A program made the position numbers and the translations under genes. This document shows positions 24,701 to 33,396 of a stretch of DNA of 64,000 nt, one piece after another. The stretch covers positions 45,536-109,535 of the forward strand of contig JACQBR010000021.1 in NCBI GenBank assembly GCA_016194335.1, read 5' to 3'. The notes below the pieces were generated by a model. The model searched no databases. It was not told the DNA's origin and saw nothing but the letters and a program-made list of their open reading frames with translations. The stretch's first letter is position 1. The number at the start of each line of letters is the position of its first letter. The DNA is from Microcaldota archaeon (GTDB lineage Archaea > Micrarchaeota > Micrarchaeia > Norongarragalinales > UBA97).

Positions 24701-27700
24701 TCTTTCCAGAGCAGGTCCTTTCAATAAGCGGCAGTCCCGGCGAGAGGCTTTCGGGAGTGATCCACCTCCACACGGTCAAGGCAGCCGTGCGCGCGCCCAT
24801 CGACTTCTTCCTCCACTTTCCCAACCAGGACGCGGCATTGCGCCAGACGCTCTACCTCCGCATCTTGGGGAGCAACACTTTCCAAGTGGGCGCGGACCCG
24901 TCGTCCCTCACCGTCGGGCTGGAAGGCCGCGTGCGCCTCACTCTGCGGGACCAGTCGGGCAGCGCGGTGGCCGACGCGAGCGCCACGCTTTTTGAATGCG
25001 GCGGCAATCCCCTTGCGGGGCAGGAGCTGCAGCTTCAGGGCGACGGCACTCCCGGCAGGGGGCGCAAGGGCATTTACGACTTCCGGGTAAAGCCCTCCAA
25101 CCTCGGCGCAATCGGCGTGCGTGTGGAGCAGAAGGATTTCGAGCTTTTCGAAGCCTGCCCCATCAGCGTGGGAGGAGGCGATTTTCTCAACATCGAGCCG
25201 CAATCCATTTCATTCAAGGGCTCTTCAGTCCCCGCGCTTTCCCAGCAGGTGAAGGTCTCGACCTCCCTCCCGATTGAATCCAAGGTAACTGCAAGCGCAC
25301 GCTGCACCGATGCGCAAGGCAACCTCAACCCCACCGCCATCCTCGACGTCCAACCCTCCACATTCACGCTCAAGGACGAGCAGGGTGTTACTGTGAAAGT
25401 GGCGGAAGGCACCACGGCAAAAACTTCGTGCCTAATCGCCTTCAACGCGGCCGCGGCCCCCGGGGTTTCCACCGCATCGGTTTTGCAGGTGAGCCTCGAC
25501 GTCGCCGCGCCGCCCGCGCCTCCCCAGCCGAACTACCCTCCCGTCACCTCGTCCATCACCCTGAAAGTTGATCAGGCCGGCATCGCAACGGCATTCTACC
25601 TCCTCACCCCGTTGGGCGCGGATTCTCGCGCAACCTCCTGCAGGCTCATTCCCCTTGGCTCGAATCCCATTTCTTCTGGCGCGGTTGGAATCCAATGCAG
25701 CGGCGACGTGCTTGCCCTCAGCGTGCAGTACGACTTTACCGACCCGCGCGTGTGCTTCCCTACCGAAGGCCAGACCGGAAGGATTCTCGTGGGCTACACC
25801 AAAGCGGGTTTCCCCCAGCCTGAAGCCGCAATCGGCCTCACCATCCTCCCCGCGCCCGGCTTCTCGCGGCCGTGCCCCATCGCATCGCCCACTCCCACGC
25901 CGGGCACCACTCCGACCCCATCTTCAACCGCCTCTGCCACCCCCGGCGTCTCCCCCACCCCAACCGCAACCCCAACGGCAACGCCCACTCCCACCCCAGC
26001 TCCCGGCTCGCAATACTCCCCGCTTCCCAACCCCGTGCTTCTCAAGCTTGACGAAATCGCGTTTGCCGAAAGCTATTACTCCATTCCCGATGACGGGACG
26101 CAAACTACAGGCTGCGAAATCCGCTCGCTCGAACAGGGGCCGCAATCCCCCGCCAATTTCCTACGCGTCGATTCCGCCGCGTGCGCCTCCGGCGTGGCGC
26201 ACATCGTCGCAGATTACTCCGGCTATCCCGTCCCCCCCGGCCTCTACCGCAGCCTGCGGCAGAAGGCGACACTTCGCCTGCTGAAGAAAAACGCCGGGGC
26301 GCAGAACGTCGAGGTGCAGGTGAGTGCGGAGAATGTCCCCACGCGGGAAAACCCGCCGAGATGCGGGGATGGCAAGTGCGAGGTTGACTATGCAGAGAGC
26401 AACGCCGCGTGCCCCGTCGACTGCCCGTCCGTGCCGTCGTGCACCAACGGCGTGAAGGACGGGAGCGAGGAGGGGATTGACTGTGGCGGCCCGTGCGCCG
26501 GCAAGTGCGCGTCGTCTCAATTCACCCCGCTGCCCGACGGGGTTTCGCTCAAGCTCAACGACGAGGCATTCTCGCGCGCCTCCTACTCGCTTTCCGGCAT
26601 CGCGAAATCCGGCTGCGTAATCACCGGCTGCCAAATCCGGCCGTCCTACCTCGACTCGGCCAACCCCGCGCTTTCCGTCGCGAATTTCGTTTCCGTCGAG
26701 CCCGCGTTGTGCCAGCAGGGAATCGCGCAAATCACCGCCGACTACGCCACCTTCCCCAACCTCTACAGCCAGTACGCCGGTTCCGGCACGCTTTACCTCA
26801 CCTGCCAGGACGGCACGGTCCAGACAAGAAGCCTGCGCGTGAGTGCGGAGAAGATGAAACAATTGCCCGACGTTCCCGCCACTTGCACCGACGGCAGGCA
26901 GAACCAGGGTGAGCAGGGAATTGATTGCGGAGGGCCCTGCGCCGTTTGTCCCAAAGCCCCAACTTGCACTGACGGCATCCAAAACGGCGACGAAACGGGC
27001 CTTGACTGCGGCGGCTCGTGCGCGGCCAAGTGCGTCGAAGCGCTTTACGCCCCCCTCCCGGGCGAAGTTCAGCTCACGCTTAACAACGACCTGTTTTCCG
27101 AGGCGTTCTTCCACACGCGGCTCGTCTCCCCCGCCGGGGTGGAGTGCAGCGACCTGCGTGCAAGCGCCACGGCACTCGAGCAGGACGACCCCTCCACTCT
27201 AGTGACGAATTTCCTCAAGGTCGATTGCAATGGGGGCGTGTGGCACGCGGTTGCCGATTACAAATCATTCCCAGCCGACCTGTTGTGGAAGGGACTCACG
27301 CAAGGCGCCACGATGCAGGTGAGGCCCAAGGTTGCAGGCGGAAATTCCGCAACTGGTGCCTCAAGCGCAGCAGCCTCCACTCCGCAAACAATCCGCATCA
27401 TCGTTTCAGCCGCCGGGGTTGGAAGCGCCCCAATCTTCCAGGCGCAGATGGGAATCTCAACCCTTCCCTCTTCAATCTTCCTCCCCATCTTGGCATACCA
27501 GCAGGCAGGCGGCCAGGCCGGCTATGGCGGGCTTTCCGGCTACGGCTTTGGTTTCGAGACTCCCAACCAGAAGAGCGTGAAGGTCAACTTCCGCAACGAC
27601 CCCACTTGCGAATTGCAGGGATTCCTCGGCGCGGGTGCGGGAATAGGCGGCGGTTTTGGAGGGCAGTTGCCCTACGGCCAGCCCTACCCCGGCTTCAACC

Positions 27701-30700
27701 CCGCATTTGGCGGAGGCTATGGATACATGGGCCCGCAATACAGCGCAATCCCGCAATACGCACTTTCTCCCCAGTCGTACTGGCCTCAAGGCCCGCTTGC
27801 CAACACTCCCCAAATTTCCTATCCCTCCGACTATCCCGAAACCTGCCGCATTCCGGCAGTGCTTTCCCACCCCGAACTTTGCGAACTCTGCCAGCCTTAC
27901 CTTCCGGGATTCGATTTCTTCAAGCCCGCAAGCTACAAGCGCGAGCAGCAACTGCCGCAATACTCCTCAAGCAACGGCCGCGGCTACAACTCTCCAATGG
28001 GTTTGAACCCCGGCACCTATCCTCCGGTCGGCGGGAATTATGCGGGATACAGTCCATTCTCCCAATACGGCGGCTATCAGGGTTATGGGGGCTATAACTC
28101 CCAATACGGATATGGGGGCTTGGGCCAAAACGGCTTTGGAGGTTACGGCGGCGGTTACGGTTATGGCGCGCAGCAATCGCTCTACTCGCAATCCGCCCTT
28201 CTCCCGCGCCTGCCTCCCGACGCTGCCCGCGTGATGGCCGGCGGCCTGCCCTCCCAGTGCGACGTTCCCAGCGTGTGCACGCGGCCCGAAGCCTGCCAGC
28301 TTTCCTACTGCACGGCAGTTTCAGTCGGCGGGGCGTATGCCATTGCCGCCCAGCAGAGCCAACAGGGCCTCTCGACATTCCTCCAGCCGCAAATGGTCGA
28401 ATGCACCAAAGGCCAGATTACCGTTGCAGCCAACTACCAGGGAATCGCGCCCAAGTCAGGATTCTCGCAAGTTAACTATTTGAAAGTGACCGAGACGCTT
28501 CCCTCGGGCAAGACGCGCTCGCGCGCCATTCCCGTCTACACTTTCGTCTATTCCCAATTCGACCCGTCGTCGGGATTCAGCGCGCAAAGCTTCCAGCCGC
28601 TCTTCTGCCAGGCGCCCGTTTCGCAATTGGGCGTGAAGGCCGGAACTGTGGTGCGCATCACGCAGGACAATGCCGACAGGTTCGGCCTGCCGACGGAAAT
28701 GAGCGTCCTGCTCAACCCAATCACGATGAAAGGCAGCTACAGGTTCCGCGTGCCAATCACCAATGCCGACGGCAGCGGGCCAATTCCGTTCCTGTGCAGC
28801 GGCGTGGCCGGGCTGCACGCGCCATCCGATGGGATTAAGTTCGACTGCAGCGGCAACGGCGACATTTCCCTCGCCCTCGACTATTCCAATGCCGACCAGT
28901 CGGTCAAGGACAAGTTCTCCGCCGAGTTTGCCGACCTTCCCAACACTTTCCCAGAGAAGGGGCAGGCCACCGTGCGCCTCGAATCCGCCGGCGACATCGA
29001 ATTCAAAGTCACCGTCAACGTGAAGCTCGACGACTTCCGGCCCGCGCAAGTGGTGCTCTTCATCGGCGACGACGGGAAGGAAGTTGGGGCGCCGTACCTC
29101 GCAAGCAGGGAACTCAGCTCCGCGGCGCTCAAGCTTGCGGGATTGGGCAACGCCAAGACGCAGTCGGCAAGCGCGGCGGGGCGTGCCCTTTCCTTCAGCG
29201 GCGTTGAATACGACCTTTCAAAGCCCGTTGACTTCACTTCGGAAAAGGGAACGCTCCACATCGCAGGCAGCACTCCCCGCGACATTCCGGTGAGCGTGGC
29301 GCGCATTCCCAAGGAAATCAAAATCAGGCTGGGCATCGACGGCAAAATCGCCAATTGCGACGGAAGCGCCATTTACGCCCCCGATGGCAACGCAATTGCG
29401 AAGGCGTCAAGCGACGCAAGGCTTGAAGCCGACAAGGCCACGTGCGCATTTTACTTCAACTCCAACAAGCAAAAGCTGCCCGTGAGCAAGTGCTTCTACC
29501 AGTCCGGGACCGTGTTGGAAGTGCCCAATTCCCTCGGGGGCAGCAGCCTCACGGAATTCAAGGGCGACGACCGCGAGTGCACGGGGATTTTCATCAAAGC
29601 CGACTTTTCGCTTGAGGCGAAGGGGGACGTTGCAAAATTCACCGACTCAAATTACATTGCCCTCTCGCGCGACACGGCGTTCTCCATTACCGACGAATTG
29701 GCCGGCGCGCGAAGCGTTCCTGTCAAGGTCAAAATCCTCGGGCCCAACTACGACCCCACCAAGACCACCACCCAGGAGGAAGCAGAGCGCAAGACCACGT
29801 TTGCCGCAAGCCTGCCCCTCGCGTCAACGGACGGGTTGGGCGAGGATTTCGCCCCGGCCGGAAGCGGCTGGAGATTCTCCCAAGCCAAGCTTGACGCAAG
29901 CGCAAGCGGCAAGCAAGCTTCGCTGGCCAACGGCGATGCGGGTGTGGTGAGCGTGGGGAGGGAATTCAAAATCGGGGTGCAATTGCCTACGCTTCTTCCC
30001 ACCACGGGGCTCAAACTCGATATTCTTTACAACTCCGGCGGCGAAACCGAGGCGAAGTATTCAAGCGCCGTGAAGATTTCCAAGGCGCAGGAGGATAATG
30101 ACGTAATTGACCTTGCCGATGAGAACGCCAAGCAGGCTGCGGCAAACCCTCTCAAGCCGATTTTCTTCAGCCTCAGGGTTTCAAGCGCGGGCGAATATCT
30201 CGCGGCCGTCACCGCCACCGTCGGAGGGTTGAAGAAAACCATCCGCATCCCGTTCACCGCCTTCCTTACGGACGCGGCGAACGCCATTGACGGCGGCGTG
30301 GGCGGAGCCGCGATAATGAAGGGGCTGAGGAATTCCGAGCAAATTCCCGCAAGCGCAGGCTGGCTTTCCAAAGCCCGCGTGAACGGAAACCACCTTGCAA
30401 TCGCGCAAGGCCAGACTGCGAACGTGGCGTTCAAGCTTCCGGGAGGGAGAATCACCGACTTGAAGATTCTCGAATGGGACGCAGACAAAGGCGCGGAAAC
30501 CACTCTGCCAACCACCGTCAAGAACGGAGGGCTCAACAAGGACACTATCGTCGAGGAAATCCGCATTCCCGGCACTGAAGTGAAAACGCCGCTGTTCATG
30601 CGGGCAACGGGCGTGGACGCGGGCGGAAAGACGCTTTACGCCACTCTCGAATTCGACATAAGCGGCAATTCCGCAATCCAGAGGCAAGCGCCTCCAGAGG

Positions 30701-30945
30701 CGAAAGCCCCGCCGGCGGCTGCAAACGCGCAGACGGCATGCGAAACCGCCAATCCCGGCTACTTCCACTGCGTTCCCAAAACTGCATGCCAAAGCCCAAC
30801 CGGCAAAGTCATGCAGCTTTACTGCACTGCGGAAAACGTGTGCTGCATGTTTACCCAACCGGTCCAAGGCGGGGGTGGAAAACTTCCAGTTAAGACTCCA
30901 TCCGTCCCGCCGAAAGGAAACGAAAGATTAATCAGCTCAATTTAG
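21754..30945 (+). CDS. Giant membrane-anchored surface protein 1 (about 3,060 residues)
   Basis: From the ATG at 21754 (alternative 21793) there is a short cytoplasmic segment, then one TM helix at 49-70 (VVVPLAVLLVLAAIAFYALPFV). Several carboxypeptidase-regulatory-like Ig domains follow (about 75-520), each with a G-x-A-V-x-L pattern and KDGY turns. A Pro/Thr linker lies near 1380-1420. Three homologous units opening PLP...L.L (about 1425-1890) are interleaved with CTDGxxNxxExGxDCGGxC modules. A Gly/Tyr/Gln-rich region (about 1918-2150) and further beta domains come next, then a compact six-Cys C-terminal module (YFHCVPKTACQS ... CTAENVCC). The architecture suggests a long extracellular fibre or scaffold. 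It shares its N-terminal plan with the second giant at 36.9 kb and is followed after 10 nt by a secreted protein gene. Confidence 0.85.
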   Translation: MGLFLNKCVHKRCMAGRGESEPSFWEGIVERYNGFVDGLEEKGFPAPRVVVPLAVLLVLAAIAFYALPFVSKAGLAPQQTQDFVLTVQDAGGAPVPSATVTLLDPKGNAAGEGTTSGDGTVLLQKLSKDGKYSIHVEAASFKPLDGDLDVSQAGGAKTVNLESAKALPKAERAEFLVIDDGNKPLASAAVKISYGQGDKTTTTDSFGIADFGLESLPDSLNAYASRQGYEDGTINGVGKDALSNSIGTPIRIVLRRISPAPSAVAKAVLRITVLTPTSRPYDGALVSVSDAATGTSLFSGVSNAGQVVFDNLDAGRKVTVSAVDTNRQYDPQQVDAFTLSAGENGKTVQFAAKPGVTAAPSTAIKVTVRDKAGAAVDSASVALVSLSTNSPLSQALADESGAAVFDAAAGQSYYITAFKDGYLPALVPSAHAGDSLEIKLADATPQNSVLSRVEVTDENGPVAGAAVNFFTRGAGREGFLLGVPSQTTGPDGIVIQRVPSSPAGSGIKIFATASLGPKSGASPALEPAADFTLGIAIRAPPAILRVNVVERGSNKSVAGAFVTLVANPIAAAPAAPNSQGAASSSQPPVPQAVAKPPACATDATGTCELTVDGGRPLRVSVSSPAYLDTEFGIAPIAPGAKTVVAAELYSLNSLSGVAVEFKGFYDESGNKAVELENAREYSAKFSLSAKANSQFAGMYLRVGRAATSADDFAQITSVDGGGAPLLLNGNAIAQGPGCDPVSNTSTQDGMLSAKWAEAAFLNGLSGTREISFKIFVKENAKPGDKLELDYRAWGLNGKTPLFSPLDGALAASIATKIANGGNVVREDFCPAKTSSVLTPVTQDTLSCLPNGVCVRFAFADPATGARGRNGFPIGLLKDVNLEYTIISKQGLDYAGLASAFVQVTGVEQNSVQLKEQKTISFKSESQNPLFENQQLKTISFQPVNSLAPKVLLQAAAPISQPSIPSAQKILLQSAASSAQPAPLFPEQVLSISGSPGERLSGVIHLHTVKAAVRAPIDFFLHFPNQDAALRQTLYLRILGSNTFQVGADPSSLTVGLEGRVRLTLRDQSGSAVADASATLFECGGNPLAGQELQLQGDGTPGRGRKGIYDFRVKPSNLGAIGVRVEQKDFELFEACPISVGGGDFLNIEPQSISFKGSSVPALSQQVKVSTSLPIESKVTASARCTDAQGNLNPTAILDVQPSTFTLKDEQGVTVKVAEGTTAKTSCLIAFNAAAAPGVSTASVLQVSLDVAAPPAPPQPNYPPVTSSITLKVDQAGIATAFYLLTPLGADSRATSCRLIPLGSNPISSGAVGIQCSGDVLALSVQYDFTDPRVCFPTEGQTGRILVGYTKAGFPQPEAAIGLTILPAPGFSRPCPIASPTPTPGTTPTPSSTASATPGVSPTPTATPTATPTPTPAPGSQYSPLPNPVLLKLDEIAFAESYYSIPDDGTQTTGCEIRSLEQGPQSPANFLRVDSAACASGVAHIVADYSGYPVPPGLYRSLRQKATLRLLKKNAGAQNVEVQVSAENVPTRENPPRCGDGKCEVDYAESNAACPVDCPSVPSCTNGVKDGSEEGIDCGGPCAGKCASSQFTPLPDGVSLKLNDEAFSRASYSLSGIAKSGCVITGCQIRPSYLDSANPALSVANFVSVEPALCQQGIAQITADYATFPNLYSQYAGSGTLYLTCQDGTVQTRSLRVSAEKMKQLPDVPATCTDGRQNQGEQGIDCGGPCAVCPKAPTCTDGIQNGDETGLDCGGSCAAKCVEALYAPLPGEVQLTLNNDLFSEAFFHTRLVSPAGVECSDLRASATALEQDDPSTLVTNFLKVDCNGGVWHAVADYKSFPADLLWKGLTQGATMQVRPKVAGGNSATGASSAAASTPQTIRIIVSAAGVGSAPIFQAQMGISTLPSSIFLPILAYQQAGGQAGYGGLSGYGFGFETPNQKSVKVNFRNDPTCELQGFLGAGAGIGGGFGGQLPYGQPYPGFNPAFGGGYGYMGPQYSAIPQYALSPQSYWPQGPLANTPQISYPSDYPETCRIPAVLSHPELCELCQPYLPGFDFFKPASYKREQQLPQYSSSNGRGYNSPMGLNPGTYPPVGGNYAGYSPFSQYGGYQGYGGYNSQYGYGGLGQNGFGGYGGGYGYGAQQSLYSQSALLPRLPPDAARVMAGGLPSQCDVPSVCTRPEACQLSYCTAVSVGGAYAIAAQQSQQGLSTFLQPQMVECTKGQITVAANYQGIAPKSGFSQVNYLKVTETLPSGKTRSRAIPVYTFVYSQFDPSSGFSAQSFQPLFCQAPVSQLGVKAGTVVRITQDNADRFGLPTEMSVLLNPITMKGSYRFRVPITNADGSGPIPFLCSGVAGLHAPSDGIKFDCSGNGDISLALDYSNADQSVKDKFSAEFADLPNTFPEKGQATVRLESAGDIEFKVTVNVKLDDFRPAQVVLFIGDDGKEVGAPYLASRELSSAALKLAGLGNAKTQSASAAGRALSFSGVEYDLSKPVDFTSEKGTLHIAGSTPRDIPVSVARIPKEIKIRLGIDGKIANCDGSAIYAPDGNAIAKASSDARLEADKATCAFYFNSNKQKLPVSKCFYQSGTVLEVPNSLGGSSLTEFKGDDRECTGIFIKADFSLEAKGDVAKFTDSNYIALSRDTAFSITDELAGARSVPVKVKILGPNYDPTKTTTQEEAERKTTFAASLPLASTDGLGEDFAPAGSGWRFSQAKLDASASGKQASLANGDAGVVSVGREFKIGVQLPTLLPTTGLKLDILYNSGGETEAKYSSAVKISKAQEDNDVIDLADENAKQAAANPLKPIFFSLRVSSAGEYLAAVTATVGGLKKTIRIPFTAFLTDAANAIDGGVGGAAIMKGLRNSEQIPASAGWLSKARVNGNHLAIAQGQTANVAFKLPGGRITDLKILEWDADKGAETTLPTTVKNGGLNKDTIVEEIRIPGTEVKTPLFMRATGVDAGGKTLYATLEFDISGNSAIQRQAPPEAKAPPAAANAQTACETANPGYFHCVPKTACQSPTGKVMQLYCTAENVCCMFTQPVQGGGGKLPVKTPSVPPKGNERLISSI
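27505..28200 (+). repeat. Gly/Tyr/Gln-rich low-complexity region of giant 1
   Basis: The encoded segment is dominated by Gly, Tyr, Gln, Ser, Pro and Phe with irregular GYGG, QYGGYQGYGG and GGYGGGYGYG strings, interrupted near its middle by a Cys-containing stretch (CELCQPYLPGFDF). It is compositionally prion-like and comparable to silk or adhesive proteins. Confidence 0.8.
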
Positions 30946-30955
30946 GAGATAAAAG

Positions 30956-31816
30956 ATGATAACGATGAGAACCCAATTGGTTTTGATTGCCGCCCTCCTT
31001 GTGTTAGCCATGATGCCAATGGCCCTTGCAAGCCAGTTCATCAACGGCCCGATGAGCGTCGAAAATGCGAAAGCGGATTTTAGCGGCTGCGGACATAATG
31101 CAATGTGTTTCAAGATAAACACAAACAAAGTTTTCACCTTCTCGATATTCGCGTATGACTCTAATAACGGCGAATTGTACCGCGACACTGCAAGAATTCC
31201 GCAGGGAAATAATGGAAAGGCAATAGCGATAAATCGCCAGTTTGCTTATGAGAAACTTTCAGGAAAGGAAGCCCACTACCTTGTAACTGCACAAGGAGAT
31301 GATGGGGTGAATGAAATTACGCGAACCTTGGACAAGGACCTTCTGAAGGTTAGTAAAAATTCGGGGAAAACTACGAACGTATTTGAAGGATGCGACGCCA
31401 AACAGCGCCTTGGAACTTTGGTCCAGCAATACCGGCGAATTCCGGTTGGCAATACGTTCTGCTTCTATTTCTTGGATCCAAACCATGACTTCACGGAAGG
31501 CAAATTGTGGAAAGTGACCAACATGGAGATAGTCAGTCCTCCTTTCGCAAGAACCAAAGCGCTTGTGCAAGTTAAATTTGCAAGAATAATCTCCAGCGAA
31601 GGGCCAGCTGTGCTTTCCCTGCAGGCTCCAGGCCTTCTTCCTGCACCTGTAAGTCAAGACAAGAGCAACATAGTTTACAATCCACTCCCAGGTCTAGGCA
31701 TACAACAGAAAGAACCGATCTTCTCAGGCGACAAAGAAACCGGATGCATGTGGATAAGGAACATCCACGTTAGGTGGGGTCTTTTGGATATGACTATTGA
31801 ACCCAAGGCGTGTTAA
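30956..31816 (+). CDS. Secreted hypothetical protein
   Basis: A 286-residue protein with a clear signal peptide (LVLIAALLVLAMMPMALAS) cleaved near residue 26. The mature part has about eight Cys (FSGCGHNAMCFKIN at the start, ETGCMWIRN and a final Cys at the end), so disulphides are likely. The ATG at 30956 is preceded by GGAG at 30946-30949, a good Shine-Dalgarno 6 nt away, and the gap to the giant gene is only 10 nt, so translation is probably linked. Base composition is visibly more AT-rich than the flanking genes. No family is recognised. I infer an accessory subunit for the giant protein. Confidence 0.75.
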   Translation: MITMRTQLVLIAALLVLAMMPMALASQFINGPMSVENAKADFSGCGHNAMCFKINTNKVFTFSIFAYDSNNGELYRDTARIPQGNNGKAIAINRQFAYEKLSGKEAHYLVTAQGDDGVNEITRTLDKDLLKVSKNSGKTTNVFEGCDAKQRLGTLVQQYRRIPVGNTFCFYFLDPNHDFTEGKLWKVTNMEIVSPPFARTKALVQVKFARIISSEGPAVLSLQAPGLLPAPVSQDKSNIVYNPLPGLGIQQKEPIFSGDKETGCMWIRNIHVRWGLLDMTIEPKAC

Positions 31817-31875
31817 ACATCCTTAAATACTGCTTCGGTCAAATGGTTTCAAAATTCTAGTAGGTGTGAAGATAT

Positions 31876-33390
31876 TTGGAAAGGGTGTTGTCGAGGGGGG
31901 ACGGCGGTCTGCCTTCATGGGCGGGCATCGCCATCGTGGTGGTCCTCGTTGCCGCGTCGCTGTGGTTCACGTCCTTCAAGGCCGCCCCTCCAAGCTCCGC
32001 ACAGCCGGCCGTGGTGCCCGCCTCAAGTTCCATTCCCGAATTGCCAAGCGCTTCTAAAACCGAGTCTTCCTCCAATTACCAAGTGCAGCTTTCAGGCTCG
32101 CAGGTGCAAGTGGCCAAGACTGTTTCGAAGGGCGAAAGCACCCGGATTGAGTCTTACGAGGTTTCCAACGGCGTGCCCGACGGGGCCATAGTGCTTCTTT
32201 TCGTCCCCAAGCCGCTGGCGTCAAGCGCGAAAGACATCCAATCGACGTTGGAGTTCTACATACTCAATCCAGATCCTGCGGTTTACTTCAAGGTCTCGAA
32301 GGCAAAGGGAACGAAGTTCGAATTGTTCTTCCCCGGCAAGTCCGACAAGGCAACGGCAATGGTGGTTCTCGAGCCCGAGTGGGCAAACGAAATCCAGCGG
32401 CTCAACACGCCGGAGTTTGAGGGCCTCGCCGCCGGAACGGGCGACTCCGCCCTTTTCGCGGCCGTCTCGATGCTTTTGAACAAGCGCGAATCAAACGGCA
32501 AGATGGATTTTGGCGCCAACGTTCAGGCGGCACTCGCCCAAATTGCACAAGTTCCCAAAGCCGCCGTCCAGCCCCAAACCGCCTCGCTCTCGGCGGATGA
32601 ATTGGCGCTTTACGTTCCCGTCGACGGCGGGCAGGCGATGGAAGTGCAGCTTTCGCTCAACGAGCTTCTGGGGGATGGGGCTTACGCAAGGTACGTGAAG
32701 AATCCCGCGGACGGCCAGATTCTCCAGGCCAAATTCTCCGATGACGCTGACCTCCCTGCGGTTGCGCAAATCACGTCCGCAGACGGCGATTCACTCACCC
32801 TCGCGATTGACAAGCCTGGTTTGATTGACGCCGTGCCGGCCGACGAGTTCGATTCCGAATCTCCCGACGCCGGAATCTCCGGCACGCTGCAGCTGCTCCT
32901 TCCCGCAGGCGCGCCCGGCATGGAATTCATGACGTCAAGGAAAGTGAGAATCATTCCGGCAAGTGCCACTCCAAATGAAGTGATGCTTCCGGGGGACGTG
33001 GGAGGCGACCAGGCGGTGTCCGAGGTTGCGAGCTTGGTTGCCGATTCGCCCGACGGCACGGCGTATTATCTTCTTTCCAAATCATCCGTTCCCGAGGACA
33101 ATCCCGACGAGTCGCAGGTTACCGAGGGCGCGGCAGACGCCCTCCAGTTCGAGGGCGACGACGTAGTTTCGGCCCCCGACGATGCCGACAGCGAGGCGCC
33201 TACCATGGTGGAGGCGCTGCAATCCGCAATCGCACGATACGGCCAGCCCGTCACTTTTGAAAACTCCGACTTTTTTGAAAACTACGTTGCAGGCGGGAGC
33301 GGCGCTTCAGTCCAGCTCGTGGTCACAAAGGGCGGCGGGGAGGCCACGGCAACGTTTCTTGAACCTGATGCAGGGAATCCAGAGGTGTAG
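31876..33390 (+). CDS. Membrane-anchored surface protein, unknown
   Basis: About 504 residues. The start is uncertain: TTG at 31876 or GTG at 31885, with no ATG near. One TM helix (about residues 15-33, WAGIAIVVVLVAASLWF) precedes a large outside region rich in Ser, Ala and acidic residues. VPDGAIVLLFVPKPLASSAK followed by ILNPDPAVYF resembles the pattern in archaeal surface proteins where a phrase like IPKSxAxSAxDI is followed by DPxxxW, but this similarity is by eye only. The C-terminal third is strongly acidic (Asp/Glu-rich near nt 33090-33210). It ends 6 nt before the next gene's start, so the two are likely co-translated. Confidence 0.7.
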   Translation: MERVLSRGDGGLPSWAGIAIVVVLVAASLWFTSFKAAPPSSAQPAVVPASSSIPELPSASKTESSSNYQVQLSGSQVQVAKTVSKGESTRIESYEVSNGVPDGAIVLLFVPKPLASSAKDIQSTLEFYILNPDPAVYFKVSKAKGTKFELFFPGKSDKATAMVVLEPEWANEIQRLNTPEFEGLAAGTGDSALFAAVSMLLNKRESNGKMDFGANVQAALAQIAQVPKAAVQPQTASLSADELALYVPVDGGQAMEVQLSLNELLGDGAYARYVKNPADGQILQAKFSDDADLPAVAQITSADGDSLTLAIDKPGLIDAVPADEFDSESPDAGISGTLQLLLPAGAPGMEFMTSRKVRIIPASATPNEVMLPGDVGGDQAVSEVASLVADSPDGTAYYLLSKSSVPEDNPDESQVTEGAADALQFEGDDVVSAPDDADSEAPTMVEALQSAIARYGQPVTFENSDFFENYVAGGSGASVQLVVTKGGGEATATFLEPDAGNPEV

Positions 33391-33396
33391 ATTTTG

